From Massilia sp. 9I (GTDB lineage Bacteria; Pseudomonadota; Gammaproteobacteria; Burkholderiales; Burkholderiaceae_D), in assembly GCF_902506415.1 (NCBI RefSeq), contig NZ_LR733275.1, positions 1,837,795 to 1,901,794 on the forward strand: DNA of 64,000 bases. The letters run 5' to 3'. The position numbers and the translations under genes are program-made. The stretch's first letter is position 1. Each line of letters starts with the position of its first letter. This document shows positions 1 to 10,696 of the stretch, one piece after another. The notes under the pieces were generated by a model, which had not been told where the DNA came from, searched no databases, and was given only the letters and a program-made list of their open reading frames with translations.

Positions 1-945
1 CCGCTTGCCATGGCCTGGTTCCGCAAGGCCGCGCGCCAGGGGCACGGCCCGGCCCAGCTCAACCTCGCGCTCATGTACCGGCGCGGCGACGGCGTCGAGG
101 CCGACGAGGCCCAGGCCGTCTGCTGGTTCCGCCAGGCGGCGGCGCAGAACATCGCGTCGGCTCAGCGCTTCCTCGGATTGGCCTACGCCCACGGCCAGGG
201 CGTGCCGACCGACCCGGACCGCGCCGTCGCCTGGCTCAAGCGCGCCGCCGACCAGCACGACACCGAAGCCGAGTACGCCCTCGGCACCCTGGTCGCGGCC
301 GGCCACGGCAGCGGCGGCGACGCCCAGGCCCTCGAGTGCTTCCTGCGCGCGGCGGCGCGCGGTCACGCCCAGGCCCATTACTGCGCCGGCGTCATGTACG
401 CCACCGGCCGCGGCGCCCGGCGCGACCCGGCGCGCGCGCTCGAATGCTACCTGCGCGCCGCCGAGCAAGGCGCGGCCAACGCCCAGTTCAGCCTCGGGGT
501 CATGTACGCCAAGGGCGACGGCGTGCCGCGCGACGAGGCGCGCGCCGCCGAATGGTACCGGCGCGCGGCCCAGCAGGGCGACGCCAGCGCCCAGAACAAC
601 CTCGGCGTCCTGTACGCCAACGGCCAGGGCGTGCCGCACGACGACACCCTTGCCACCTACTGGTACCGCCAGGCCGCCGAACAGGGCCATGCCCTGGCCC
701 AGTACAACCTGGGCGGCATGGTCAACAGCGGGCGCGGCGTCGAGCGCGACCCGCTACGCGCCTACATGTGGATGCTGTTGGCGGCCGGCGCCGGGCAGGA
801 AGGGCGGCGCCCACGCGGCAGCATCGCCGGCCGGCTGAGCGGCACGGGCGGGCCATGGGGAAGGGCGCTGGCCAGCCGGGTGCGGGCGGCGCGGCGCCAG
901 CACCAGGGTCAGCGTTCCGCCGGCCAGGACCAGCCGCGCGGCTAG
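1..945 (+). CDS. SEL1-like (TPR-like) repeat protein, 5' end cut by the window
   Basis: The reading frame is open from base 1, so the ATG at position 10 lies inside a gene that begins upstream. About seven SEL1 repeats of roughly 36 residues are visible, with the pattern A-x-x-W-[FY]-R-x-AA-x-x-G-x-x-x-AQ-x-x-LG-x-x-Y-x-x-G-x-GV. The last repeat runs into a YMWMLLAAGAG segment and a basic, low-complexity C-terminal tail. SEL1 repeats form alpha/alpha solenoids that act as protein-protein scaffolds. No enzymatic domain is visible in this part, so the partner and process are unknown. The missing N-terminus could hold a signal peptide or another domain. Confidence 0.85.
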   Translation, partial: PLAMAWFRKAARQGHGPAQLNLALMYRRGDGVEADEAQAVCWFRQAAAQNIASAQRFLGLAYAHGQGVPTDPDRAVAWLKRAADQHDTEAEYALGTLVAAGHGSGGDAQALECFLRAAARGHAQAHYCAGVMYATGRGARRDPARALECYLRAAEQGAANAQFSLGVMYAKGDGVPRDEARAAEWYRRAAQQGDASAQNNLGVLYANGQGVPHDDTLATYWYRQAAEQGHALAQYNLGGMVNSGRGVERDPLRAYMWMLLAAGAGQEGRRPRGSIAGRLSGTGGPWGRALASRVRAARRQHQGQRSAGQDQPRG

Positions 946-1089
946 TGCCCGGGCCTTCCATGCAGGGCGGGTCGCATGGCTTGGCGCGGCCGTATTGACG
1001 GCCCAGCGATGCATATGCGAGCCCGACAATTCGCGTTATGATGGGCTTCGGCGCAAGCCGACCCCATGAATAACTCGAATGAGATCGAC

Positions 1090-3264
<2,175 letters not shown>

Positions 3265-3284
3265 GCTGACGCCTTGATGTAAAA

Positions 3285-3317
3285 ACGGCCACTCAATATG
3301 AGTGGCCGTTGTTTTTG
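3285..3317 (+). terminator. Rho-independent terminator after the prolyl oligopeptidase
   Basis: A perfect 10-bp stem (ACGGCCACTC / GAGTGGCCGT) with a 5-nt AATAT loop is followed by TGTTTTTGT and preceded by A residues, so it could work in both directions. It lies 21 bp after the stop codon and directly abuts a REP doublet. Confidence 0.85.
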
Positions 3318-3425
3318 TAGGGTAGGCGGCTTGCCGTCCACGCGGTGATAGTTAGCGGAAGCATGCTCGCAGCGTCCGAACTTGCTGTCACTGACCGCGT
3401 GGGCGGGAAGACCCGCCCACGCTAC
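3317..3425. repeat. REP doublet, family A, copy 1 (GTAG-headed)
   Basis: Two inverted hairpin arms flank a centre of about 40 bp. The left arm begins GTAGGGTAGGCGG and the right arm ends CCCGCCCACGCTAC. Each arm is itself a short hairpin with a GTAG tetranucleotide at its outer foot, as in REPs mobilised by RAYT (REP-associated tyrosine) transposases. Related copies lie at 19435-19540, 24699-24779 and 26479-26590. The right arm overlaps the 3' end of the minus-strand XRE-cupin gene and supplies its TAG stop codon (complement of 3422-3424). Confidence 0.85.
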
Positions 3426-3997
3426 CGTTGCACGACGACCAACAGAGCCTTCGCCTCTGTCTTCCCCGCATTGCGGATCACATGATCATGATCCGCCGGA
3501 TAGCGCGCCGTCCCCCCATGCTTGATCTTCTTCTTCTCGGCCCCCACTTCCAGCTCGATGGTGCCGGTAATGACGGTCAGGTGCTCCTTGGTGCCCGGAT
3601 CGTGGGCCTGCGAGGCGATCTCGCCGCCGGGCGCCAGCGTCAGTTCATACCATTCGTACTTGCCCGCCAGGTCCATCGGACCCAGGATGCGCAATGAATA
3701 GCCGGCGTGGGCGCCGGGCAGGGTGGGGGTCTCGTGGGCGTCCACGACGCGGATCAGGTCCACCGCCCGTACCTCGGACGACAGCAGCTCGCCGATCTCC
3801 ACGCCCAGGGCGTTGGCCAGGCGCCAGGTGATGGCGATGGTGGGATTTGCCTTTTCGCGCTCGATCTGGGACAGCATCGACTTGGACACGCCGGCGATCC
3901 GCGACAGATCTTCCAGGGTCAGGCCGCGCGCCAGGCGCAGGCGCTGTAGCGTGGCGCCAACTTCGGGCGGAGCGTTATTTGTTAGAGTTTTAGTCAT
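3422..3997 (-). CDS. XRE-family regulator with C-terminal cupin domain
   Basis: An N-terminal helix-turn-helix (LQRLRLARGLTLEDLSRIAG, then VSKSMLSQIEREKANPT) is followed by a cupin domain with the GTKEHLTVITG core and TARYPADHDHVIRNAG. Such HTH-cupin proteins are usually repressors or activators of small-molecule catabolism, sensing a ligand in the cupin barrel. The gene is divergent from kbl-tdh-sdaA, so control of threonine/serine catabolism is the natural inference. The ATG at 3997 is chosen because AGG lies just before it; an in-frame ATG at 4036 would add 13 residues without a ribosome site. The stop codon lies inside a REP arm. Confidence 0.88.
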   Translation of the reverse strand: MTKTLTNNAPPEVGATLQRLRLARGLTLEDLSRIAGVSKSMLSQIEREKANPTIAITWRLANALGVEIGELLSSEVRAVDLIRVVDAHETPTLPGAHAGYSLRILGPMDLAGKYEWYELTLAPGGEIASQAHDPGTKEHLTVITGTIELEVGAEKKKIKHGGTARYPADHDHVIRNAGKTEAKALLVVVQR

Positions 3998-4050
3998 TAC
4001 CTGAATATGCTTATTAGCGTGGCTTGCCAAGTTCATTAGCTGGGGGTAAT

Positions 4051-4066
4051 ATTCAATATATTGAAT
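4051..4066. promoter_or_regulatory. Perfect 16-bp palindrome, likely operator for the XRE-cupin regulator
   Basis: ATTCAATATATTGAAT is an exact palindrome in the 171-bp AT-rich gap between the divergent XRE-cupin gene and kbl. Symmetry and position fit a dimeric HTH protein controlling itself and the operon. A weaker inverted pair, GTTCGA (4071-4076) and TCGAAC (4100-4105), lies nearby. Binding is inferred from sequence only. Confidence 0.6.
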
Positions 4067-4168
4067 TTACGTTCGACATACAGAACTTGGTTTCTTGAAT
4101 CGAACGAGCCAACGATACGACATTCGCCAACCGCCGGTCAAGCCGGTCGAATCCAGGAGGGGTAAACA

Positions 4169-5374
4169 ATGAGCGACGGAGCATTCTATAGCGGCCTGCA
4201 AGCGAAACTCGACACGCTGCGCAGCGACGGCCTGTTCAAGCCGGAGCGCGTGATCGCTTCGCGCCAGGGCGCCGAAGTGGTTTCGCAGGACGGCCGTACG
4301 CTCATCAATATGTGCGCCAACAACTACCTGGGCCTGTCCGGCGACGAGCAGACCTCCCAGGCCGCCGCCGCCGCCCTGGAAAAATACGGCTACGGCCTGT
4401 CCTCGGTGCGCTTCATCTGCGGCACCCAGACCGTGCACAAGGAACTGGAGCAGAAGCTGTCGGAATTCCTCGGCACCGAAGACACGATCCTGTACGCGGC
4501 CGCGTTCGACGCCAACGGCGGCGTGTTCGAGCCGCTGTTCGACGAGAACGATGCGATCATCTCCGACGCCCTGAACCACGCCTCGATCATCGACGGCGTC
4601 CGCCTGTGCAAGGCCGCGCGCTACCGCTACGCCAACAACGACATGGCCGACCTGGAAAAGCAGCTGGTCGCCGCTACCGAAGCCGGCAAGCGCCACAAGA
4701 TCATCGTCACCGACGGTGTGTTCTCGATGGACGGCACCATCGCCCAGCTGGACAAGATCGTCGCGCTGGCAGAGAAGTACGGCGCCCTTACCATGATCGA
4801 CGAATCGCACGCATCGGGCTTCATGGGCAAGACCGGCCGCGGCACCCACGAGCACTGCGGCGTGATCGGCAAGATCGACATCATCACCGGCACCCTGGGC
4901 AAGGCCCTGGGCGGCGCGATGGGCGGCTTCACCTCGGGCCGCAAGGAAGTCATCGAGACCCTGCGCCAGAAGTCGCGTCCCTACCTGTTCTCGAACACCC
5001 TGGCGCCGATGATCGCCGGCGCCAGCCTGTCGGTGCTGGACCGCATCTCGAAGTCGACCGAGCTGCGCGACCGCCTGCACGAGAACACCGCCTACTTCCG
5101 CAAGGAGATCGAGCGCATCGGCTTCACCATCAAGCCGGGCACCCATCCGGTGGTGCCGGTGATGCTGTTCGACGCGCCGATCGCCCAGAAATTCGCCGCC
5201 CGCATGTTCGAACTGGGCGTGCTGCTGTCGGGCTTCTTCTACCCGGTGGTGCCGATGGGCCAGGCGCGCGTGCGCGTACAGCTGTCGGCCGCGCACACCC
5301 GCGAGCAGCTGGACACGGTGCTCAAGGCCTTCGAACAAGCCGGCAAAGAGCTGGGCATCCTCAAGAATCAATAA
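4169..5374 (+). CDS. kbl: Glycine C-acetyltransferase (2-amino-3-ketobutyrate CoA ligase)
   Basis: This PLP enzyme splits 2-amino-3-ketobutyrate with CoA into glycine and acetyl-CoA, the second step of threonine breakdown. It is a class II alpha-oxoamine synthase fold: the substrate-loop region NMCANNYLGLSG is near the N-terminus, DESHASGFMG is the PLP-contacting motif, and the Schiff-base lysine is K245 in GTLGKALGGAMGG. At 401 residues it has the family length. A strong AGGAGGGG ribosome site precedes the ATG. tdh follows after 15 bp, and the two enzymes are known to work as a pair because the intermediate is unstable. Confidence 0.97.
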   Translation: MSDGAFYSGLQAKLDTLRSDGLFKPERVIASRQGAEVVSQDGRTLINMCANNYLGLSGDEQTSQAAAAALEKYGYGLSSVRFICGTQTVHKELEQKLSEFLGTEDTILYAAAFDANGGVFEPLFDENDAIISDALNHASIIDGVRLCKAARYRYANNDMADLEKQLVAATEAGKRHKIIVTDGVFSMDGTIAQLDKIVALAEKYGALTMIDESHASGFMGKTGRGTHEHCGVIGKIDIITGTLGKALGGAMGGFTSGRKEVIETLRQKSRPYLFSNTLAPMIAGASLSVLDRISKSTELRDRLHENTAYFRKEIERIGFTIKPGTHPVVPVMLFDAPIAQKFAARMFELGVLLSGFFYPVVPMGQARVRVQLSAAHTREQLDTVLKAFEQAGKELGILKNQ

Positions 5375-5389
5375 GATCGGAACAGAACA

Positions 5390-6346
5390 ATGGAACGCAT
5401 CCTCATCATCGGCGCCAACGGCCAGATCGGCAGCGAGCTGGTTACCGCACTGGCGGAGCAGCACGGCGCGGATAACGTGATCGCCTCGGACATCGGCGCC
5501 AACAACGTCTACGGCGCGGCGCGCTACACCCAGCTCGACGTGCTGGACCGCGAACGCCTGTCTTCCCTGATCGAGCAGGAGGCCATCACCCAGGTCTACC
5601 AGCTGGCGGCGCTGCTGTCGGCTACCGGTGAAAAGGCCCCGCTCAAGGCCTGGACCCTGAACATGGACGGCCTGCTGAACATCCTGGAAGTGGCGCGCGA
5701 GCGTGGCGAGGCGGGCAAGCTGCTGAAGGTGTTCTGGCCATCGTCGATCGCGGCCTTCGGCCCGAACACCCCGGCCGATCCCGCCCCGCAGTACGCGGTG
5801 ATGGACCCGACCTCGATCTACGGCATCAGCAAGCTGGCCGGCGAGCGCCTGTGCGAGTACTACCACAGCAAGTACGGCGTGGATGTGCGTTCGATCCGCT
5901 ACCCGGGCATCATCAGCTTCAAGTCGCCTCCAGGCGGCGGCACCACCGACTATGCGATCGCCATCTTCTACTCGGCGCTCAAGGGCGAGACCTACGAGTG
6001 CTTCCTGGGTCCGGAAACCACGCTGCCGATGATCTACATGCCGGACGCGATCCGCGCTACCATCGAACTGATGGACGCGCCGAGCGAGAAGATCGCGATC
6101 CGTTCCTCGTACAACGTGGCGGGCGTCTCCTTCAACCCGCGCGAGCTGGCCGCCGCCATCAAGAAGGCGCTGCCGGAATTCGAGATCGCCTACAAGCCGG
6201 ACAGCCGCCAGCAGATCGCCGATTCCTGGCCGAAGAGCTTGGACGACAGCCGCGCCAGCAGCGACTGGGGCTGGAAGGCACGCATCGGCGTGGAAGAGAT
6301 GGTAGCCAGCATGCTGAAGAACATCGACGTGGGCGTGGCCGCCTGA
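5390..6346 (+). CDS. tdh: L-threonine 3-dehydrogenase, short-chain (epimerase-like) type
   Basis: An extended SDR/NAD-dependent epimerase fold: dinucleotide motif GANGQIG (G8, G11, G14) and catalytic Y144-x-x-x-K148 in SIYGISKLAG. In bacteria, SDR proteins of this length beside kbl oxidise L-threonine to 2-amino-3-ketobutyrate. They are unrelated to the zinc-dependent MDR enzyme of E. coli that shares the name. The gene sits 15 bp after kbl with an AACAGAAC leader. Assignment to threonine rather than a sugar nucleotide rests mainly on the kbl linkage and the SDR-Tdh-like sequence. Confidence 0.92.
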   Translation: MERILIIGANGQIGSELVTALAEQHGADNVIASDIGANNVYGAARYTQLDVLDRERLSSLIEQEAITQVYQLAALLSATGEKAPLKAWTLNMDGLLNILEVARERGEAGKLLKVFWPSSIAAFGPNTPADPAPQYAVMDPTSIYGISKLAGERLCEYYHSKYGVDVRSIRYPGIISFKSPPGGGTTDYAIAIFYSALKGETYECFLGPETTLPMIYMPDAIRATIELMDAPSEKIAIRSSYNVAGVSFNPRELAAAIKKALPEFEIAYKPDSRQQIADSWPKSLDDSRASSDWGWKARIGVEEMVASMLKNIDVGVAA

Positions 6347-6394
6347 GTCGTAGCAATCAACACAATAATAAAAAACTGAAAAGTCGAGACAACG

Positions 6395-7783
6395 ATGGAC
6401 ATGAGTGTTTTTGATCTGTTCAAGATCGGTATCGGGCCGTCGAGCTCCCACACGGTGGGACCGATGGTGGCGGCGCGCCGCTTCCTGCTGGAATGCGGTT
6501 CGCTCGAGCAGGCCGTGGGCGTCGAAGCCCACCTGTATGGGTCGCTGGCCCTGACCGGCGTCGGCCACGCCACCGACAAGGCCGTGATCCTCGGCCTGAT
6601 GGGCGAGACCCCGCAGGGCGTCGACCCCGATACGGTCGAGGACAAGCTGGCCGAAGCCGAGATGGACGGCAAGCTCAAGCTCCTGGGCGAGAAGGAAGTG
6701 GCCTTCCAATACCGCACGGGCCTGGTATGGCACAAGCAGTCGACCCTGCCCGAGCACCCGAACGGCATGAAGTTCGTGCTGCAGCTGGCGGACGGCAGCA
6801 TCATCGAACGCATTTACTACTCGGTGGGCGGCGGCTTCATCACCGCCGCGGGCGAAGGCCAGAACCGGGCGGCCGACGCATCGAGCGTGCAGGTGCCATT
6901 CCCGTTCAGTACCATGACCGAACTGCTGGCGCAGGGCAGGGAACACGGACTGTCGATCCCGCACATGCTGCGTGCGAACGAGCTGTCGCGCATAAGCGAG
7001 GCAGATCTCGACGCGGGCCTGGACCGGATCTGGAACGTGATGCGCGACTGTATCGCCCACGGCCTGGTCACCGAAGGCCAGCTGCCGGGTGGCCTGAACG
7101 TCAAGCGCCGCGCCGCCAAGCTGTGGCAGCAGGCCCACTGCACCGAGGGCAAGCGCGTCAACGAGTTGCCGCATGATGCGACGCACCATGTGACCCTGTT
7201 CGCGATGGCGGTGAACGAAGAGAACGCGGCCGGCGGCCGTGTCGTGACCGCCCCGACCAACGGCGCGGCCGGCATCATCCCGGCGGTGCTGCGCTACTAC
7301 GCCGAGGATTGCCGCCCGCTTGACGCGGCCAAGGGCATCCGCGACTTCCTGCTCACCTCCGCCGCGATCGGCATGCTGTGCAAGAAGAACGCTTCCATTT
7401 CCGGCGCGGAGGTCGGCTGCCAGGGCGAGGTCGGCGTGGCCTGCGCGATGGCTGCGGCCGGCCTGGTGGCGGCGCTCGGTGGTTCGAATGAACGCATCGA
7501 GAACGCGGCCGAAATCGGCATCGAACACCACCTGGGCATGACCTGCGACCCGATCGGCGGCCTGGTGCAGATTCCCTGCATCGAGCGTAACGGCATGGGC
7601 GCGATCAAGGCGATCACCGCGGCCTCGCTGGCGATGAAAGGGGACGGCACCCACTTCGTGAGCCTCGACAACGTGATCGAGACCATGCGCCAGACCGGGG
7701 CGGACATGCAGGTGAAGTACAAGGAGACTTCGCTGGGTGGTCTTGCGGTGCATGTGGTGACGGTGAATCACGCGGCCTGCTGA
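6395..7783 (+). CDS. sdaA: L-serine ammonia-lyase, iron-sulfur dependent
   Basis: Deaminates L-serine to pyruvate and ammonia using a [4Fe-4S] cluster. The N-terminal beta domain begins with the family signature FDLFKIGIGPSSSHTVGPM. The C-terminal alpha domain carries cluster cysteines C342 (AEVGCQGEVG), C384 (GMTCDPIGG) and C395 (IPCIERNG), spaced as in characterised single-chain bacterial enzymes. A second ATG at 6401 is possible. It is 48 bp downstream of tdh and probably co-transcribed, which joins glycine/serine disposal to the threonine pathway. A REP doublet follows the stop codon. Confidence 0.95.
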   Translation: MDMSVFDLFKIGIGPSSSHTVGPMVAARRFLLECGSLEQAVGVEAHLYGSLALTGVGHATDKAVILGLMGETPQGVDPDTVEDKLAEAEMDGKLKLLGEKEVAFQYRTGLVWHKQSTLPEHPNGMKFVLQLADGSIIERIYYSVGGGFITAAGEGQNRAADASSVQVPFPFSTMTELLAQGREHGLSIPHMLRANELSRISEADLDAGLDRIWNVMRDCIAHGLVTEGQLPGGLNVKRRAAKLWQQAHCTEGKRVNELPHDATHHVTLFAMAVNEENAAGGRVVTAPTNGAAGIIPAVLRYYAEDCRPLDAAKGIRDFLLTSAAIGMLCKKNASISGAEVGCQGEVGVACAMAAAGLVAALGGSNERIENAAEIGIEHHLGMTCDPIGGLVQIPCIERNGMGAIKAITAASLAMKGDGTHFVSLDNVIETMRQTGADMQVKYKETSLGGLAVHVVTVNHAAC

Positions 7784-7793
7784 GTTCAAGGTC

Positions 7794-7899
7794 AACTTGG
7801 GTCCCGGCCTTCGCCGGGACGACGGTCTTAAAGTTAGTGGTATTACTTTTTTGCCTGCTGCTCCAGCGCGTCATCCCGGCGCAGGCCGGGATTCAAGTT
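7794..7899. repeat. REP doublet, family B, copy 1
   Basis: Arm AACTTGGGTCCCGGCC... (7794-7825) and its inverted partner CGTCATCCCGGCG...TTCAAGTT (7869-7899) enclose about 43 bp. Each arm is a GTCCCGG/CCGGGAC-type hairpin with CGTC on its inner side. A second copy, in the opposite arrangement, lies at 34217-34321. Short ORFs here reading VVPAKAGTQ or VIPAQAGIQ are repeat translations, not genes. Confidence 0.8.
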
Positions 7900-7953
7900 C
7901 GCACCGCAGCCCCCCAACTTTTTTGCACCACAGCATACGAGCCATTCGGACGC

Positions 7954-7959
7954 TATAAT
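7954..7959 (+). promoter_or_regulatory. Candidate -10 element (TATAAT) for thrC-moeA-moaD
   Basis: A consensus TATAAT lies 38 bp before the thrC ATG in an otherwise AT-poor context. No convincing -35 is seen at 16-18 bp (TTGCAC at 7923 is too far), so this is a tentative promoter. Confidence 0.4.
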
Positions 7960-7997
7960 AAAAGTTCAACTTTGGCCCGAACCGGATCTCCTACCGT

Positions 7998-9473
7998 ATG
8001 CATTACGTCTCCACCCGCGCGACCAGCGCGTCCGCAGCACGCAATCCCCAGCGTTTCTCCGACATCCTGCTGGCCGGCCTGGCCCCGGACGGCGGCCTGT
8101 ACCTCCCTGAGGAATACCCGCAGGTCACCGGCGCGGAGCTCGACGCCTGGCGCAAGCTCTCCTACGCCGACCTCGCCTACGAAATCCTGCGCAAATTTGC
8201 GACCGACATTCCCGACGCCGACCTGCGCGCCCTGACCGCGAAGACCTACACCCCCGAGGTCTACCGCAACGCGCGCGCCGACGAATCCGCGAACGACATC
8301 ACCCCGCTGCGCGTGCTGGAAGACGGCGCGCAGGGCAAGCTGGTCCTGCAGGCGCTGTCCAATGGCCCGACCCTGGCCTTCAAGGACATGGCCATGCAAC
8401 TGCTTGGCAACCTGTTCGAATACGCGCTGGCCAAGAACAACGATGAGCTGAACATCTTCGGCGCCACCTCCGGCGACACCGGCAGCGCGGCCGAGTATGC
8501 GATGCGCGGCAAGCGCGGCGTGCGCGTGTTCATGCTGTCGCCGCACCTCAAGATGAGCGCCTTCCAGACCGCACAGATGTTCAGCCTGCAGGACCCGAAC
8601 ATCTTCAACATCGCTGTCGAAGGCGTGTTCGACGACTGCCAGGACATGGTCAAGGCGGTGTCGAACGACCTGTCCTTCAAGGCGCGTCACAAGATCGGCA
8701 CGGTCAATTCGATCAACTGGGCGCGCGTGGTCGCGCAGGTGGTCTATTACTTCCGCGGCTACCTGGCCGCCACCACCAGTAACGACCAGAAGGTGTCGTT
8801 CACTGTCCCGTCCGGGAATTTCGGCAACATCTGCGCCGGCCACATCGCCCGCATGATGGGCCTGCCGATCGATAAACTGGTCGCGGCCACCAACGAGAAC
8901 GACGTGCTCGACGAATTTTTCCGCACCGGCGTCTACCGCGTGCGCAAACCTGCCGAGACCTATCACACCAGCAGCCCGTCGATGGACATCTCCAAGGCCT
9001 CCAACTTCGAGCGCTTCGTCTACGAACTGGTGGGCCGCGATGCCGATCGCACCCATGCGCTGTTCAAGAAGGTCGACACCCATGGCGGTTTCGACCTGTC
9101 CGGCGCGCAGGGCAGCGACGGCGACGAGTGGAAGCTGGTGGGCCAATACGGCTTCGCCTCGGGCAAATCGACCCATGCAGATCGCCTGGCGACCATCCGC
9201 GACGTGGCCGACGACTACGAGATCACCATCGACACCCACACTGCGGACGGCATCAAGGTCGCGCGCGAACACATGCAGCCGGGCGTGCCGATGATCGTGC
9301 TGGAAACCGCCTTGGCGGCGAAGTTCAACGAGACCATCCTGGAAGCGCTGGGGGCCGATGCAGAGCGCCCGAGCGGTTTCGAGGACATCGAAACGCTGCC
9401 GCAGCGCTTCGTGGTCATGCGTCCCGACGTGGATAGCATGAAGGCCTATATCGCCCAGCATACGGGGCTGTGA
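7998..9473 (+). CDS. thrC: Threonine synthase
   Basis: PLP-dependent conversion of O-phosphohomoserine to threonine, the last biosynthetic step. The N-terminus MHYVSTR...FSDILLAGLAPDGGLYLPEEYP is typical. The PLP lysine is K129 in TLAFKDMAMQLLG, and the phosphate-binding GATSGDTGSAAEYAM follows. The 491 residues match the longer gamma/betaproteobacterial and yeast-type enzyme. It lies directly before moeA with a 1-bp gap, a common betaproteobacterial arrangement. Unusually, the hom gene that often precedes thrC is replaced here by sdaA and a REP doublet. Confidence 0.97.
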   Translation: MHYVSTRATSASAARNPQRFSDILLAGLAPDGGLYLPEEYPQVTGAELDAWRKLSYADLAYEILRKFATDIPDADLRALTAKTYTPEVYRNARADESANDITPLRVLEDGAQGKLVLQALSNGPTLAFKDMAMQLLGNLFEYALAKNNDELNIFGATSGDTGSAAEYAMRGKRGVRVFMLSPHLKMSAFQTAQMFSLQDPNIFNIAVEGVFDDCQDMVKAVSNDLSFKARHKIGTVNSINWARVVAQVVYYFRGYLAATTSNDQKVSFTVPSGNFGNICAGHIARMMGLPIDKLVAATNENDVLDEFFRTGVYRVRKPAETYHTSSPSMDISKASNFERFVYELVGRDADRTHALFKKVDTHGGFDLSGAQGSDGDEWKLVGQYGFASGKSTHADRLATIRDVADDYEITIDTHTADGIKVAREHMQPGVPMIVLETALAAKFNETILEALGADAERPSGFEDIETLPQRFVVMRPDVDSMKAYIAQHTGL

Positions 9474-9474
9474 G

Positions 9475-10695
9475 ATGAAGGCTCCGATGCTGTCCGTTCG
9501 CGAGGCGCTGACCCAATTGCTGGACGCGGTGCGTCCGGTCACGGCCAGCGAGGTCGTGCCGACCCTGGAAGCCAACGGCCGCGTGCTGGCCGAAGACCAG
9601 CTGGCGACCATCGACGTACCGTCCGCCGACAACACCCAAATGGACGGCTACGCGGTGCGCGCCGCCGATTGCGAGAGCGGCAGCGCGACCCTGCGCGTGG
9701 CCCAGCGCATTCCGGCCGGCCAGGTCGGCGAGCCGCTGGAGCCGGGCACGGCCGCCCGCATCTTCACCGGCGCCCTGATTCCGCCAGGCGCCGATGCGGT
9801 CGTGATGCAGGAGCAGTGCGAGGCGGTGGGCGACAGCGTCACCGTGCGCCATGCGCCGCGATCCGGCGAATGGATCCGTCGCCAGGGCGAGGACGTCGCA
9901 GCCGGCTCGGTGATCCTGCCAGCGGGCACGCGCCTGCGCAGCCAGGAACTTGGGCTGGCGGCGTCGGTCGGCCTGGCCCAGTTGCCGGTGCTGCGCCGCG
10001 TGCGCGTCGCGGTCTTCTTCACCGGCGACGAACTGGCGATGCCGGGCGAAGCGCTCAAGCCCGGCGCCATCTACAACTCCAACCGCTTCACCTTGCGCGG
10101 CCTGCTGGAAAATTTCGGCTGCGAATTCACCGACTACGGCATCGTGCCGGATTCGCTGGACGCGACCCAGGAGATGCTGCGCAAGGCGGCGCAAGAGCAC
10201 GATCTGATCATTACCTCGGGCGGCGTATCGGTCGGCGAAGAAGACCACATCAAGCCCGCGGTCGAAGCCGAAGGGCGTCTGAACATGTGGCAGATCGCGG
10301 TTAAGCCGGGCAAGCCGCTGGCTTTCGGTGAAATCAACCGCGAAGAAGGTTCTGCGTTCTTCATTGGCCTGCCTGGCAACCCGGTGTCGAGCTTCATCAC
10401 CTTCCTGCTGTTCGTGCGGCCCTTCCTGTTGCGCCTGCAGGGGGCGACTGGTCCGGTGGAGCCGCGTGGCTACGCGCTGCGCGCCGACTTCTCGCTGCCG
10501 AAAGCCGACCGCCGCAACGAATTCCTGCGCGTTCGGGTGAACGCGGCCGGTGGATTGGACCTGTTCCCGAACCAGGGTTCGGGCGTGCTGACCTCGACCG
10601 TCTGGGGCGACGGCCTGGTGGACAACCCGCCGGGCCAGCCGATCGCCGAGGGCGACCTGGTGCGCTTCATTCCCTTCGCCGAACTGCAGCACTAG
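9475..10695 (+). CDS. moeA: Molybdopterin molybdotransferase
   Basis: Inserts molybdate into adenylated molybdopterin to complete molybdenum cofactor. The 406 residues show the MoeA pattern: an N-terminal linker domain, DNTQMDGYAVR, the IFTGALIPPGADAVVMQE segment, the MPT-binding fold with TSGGVSVGEEDHIKPAVE, and GLPGNPVSSFITFLLFVRP. It starts 1 bp after thrC and ends 1 bp before moaD, so the three are surely co-transcribed. The thrC-moeA pairing joins unrelated pathways and is likely a historical operon rather than a functional one. Confidence 0.96.
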   Translation: MKAPMLSVREALTQLLDAVRPVTASEVVPTLEANGRVLAEDQLATIDVPSADNTQMDGYAVRAADCESGSATLRVAQRIPAGQVGEPLEPGTAARIFTGALIPPGADAVVMQEQCEAVGDSVTVRHAPRSGEWIRRQGEDVAAGSVILPAGTRLRSQELGLAASVGLAQLPVLRRVRVAVFFTGDELAMPGEALKPGAIYNSNRFTLRGLLENFGCEFTDYGIVPDSLDATQEMLRKAAQEHDLIITSGGVSVGEEDHIKPAVEAEGRLNMWQIAVKPGKPLAFGEINREEGSAFFIGLPGNPVSSFITFLLFVRPFLLRLQGATGPVEPRGYALRADFSLPKADRRNEFLRVRVNAAGGLDLFPNQGSGVLTSTVWGDGLVDNPPGQPIAEGDLVRFIPFAELQH

Positions 10696-10696
10696 G

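Noticed and set aside
4067-7795. 1242-codon minus-strand frame
   Set aside because: High-GC antisense shadow of kbl, tdh and sdaA, rich in His, Arg, Ala and Gly with no domain; the plus-strand genes are certain.
7614-8235. Short frames with VVPAKAGTQ or VIPAQAGIQ
   Set aside because: These peptides are translations of the family B repeat hairpins, a common annotation artefact.
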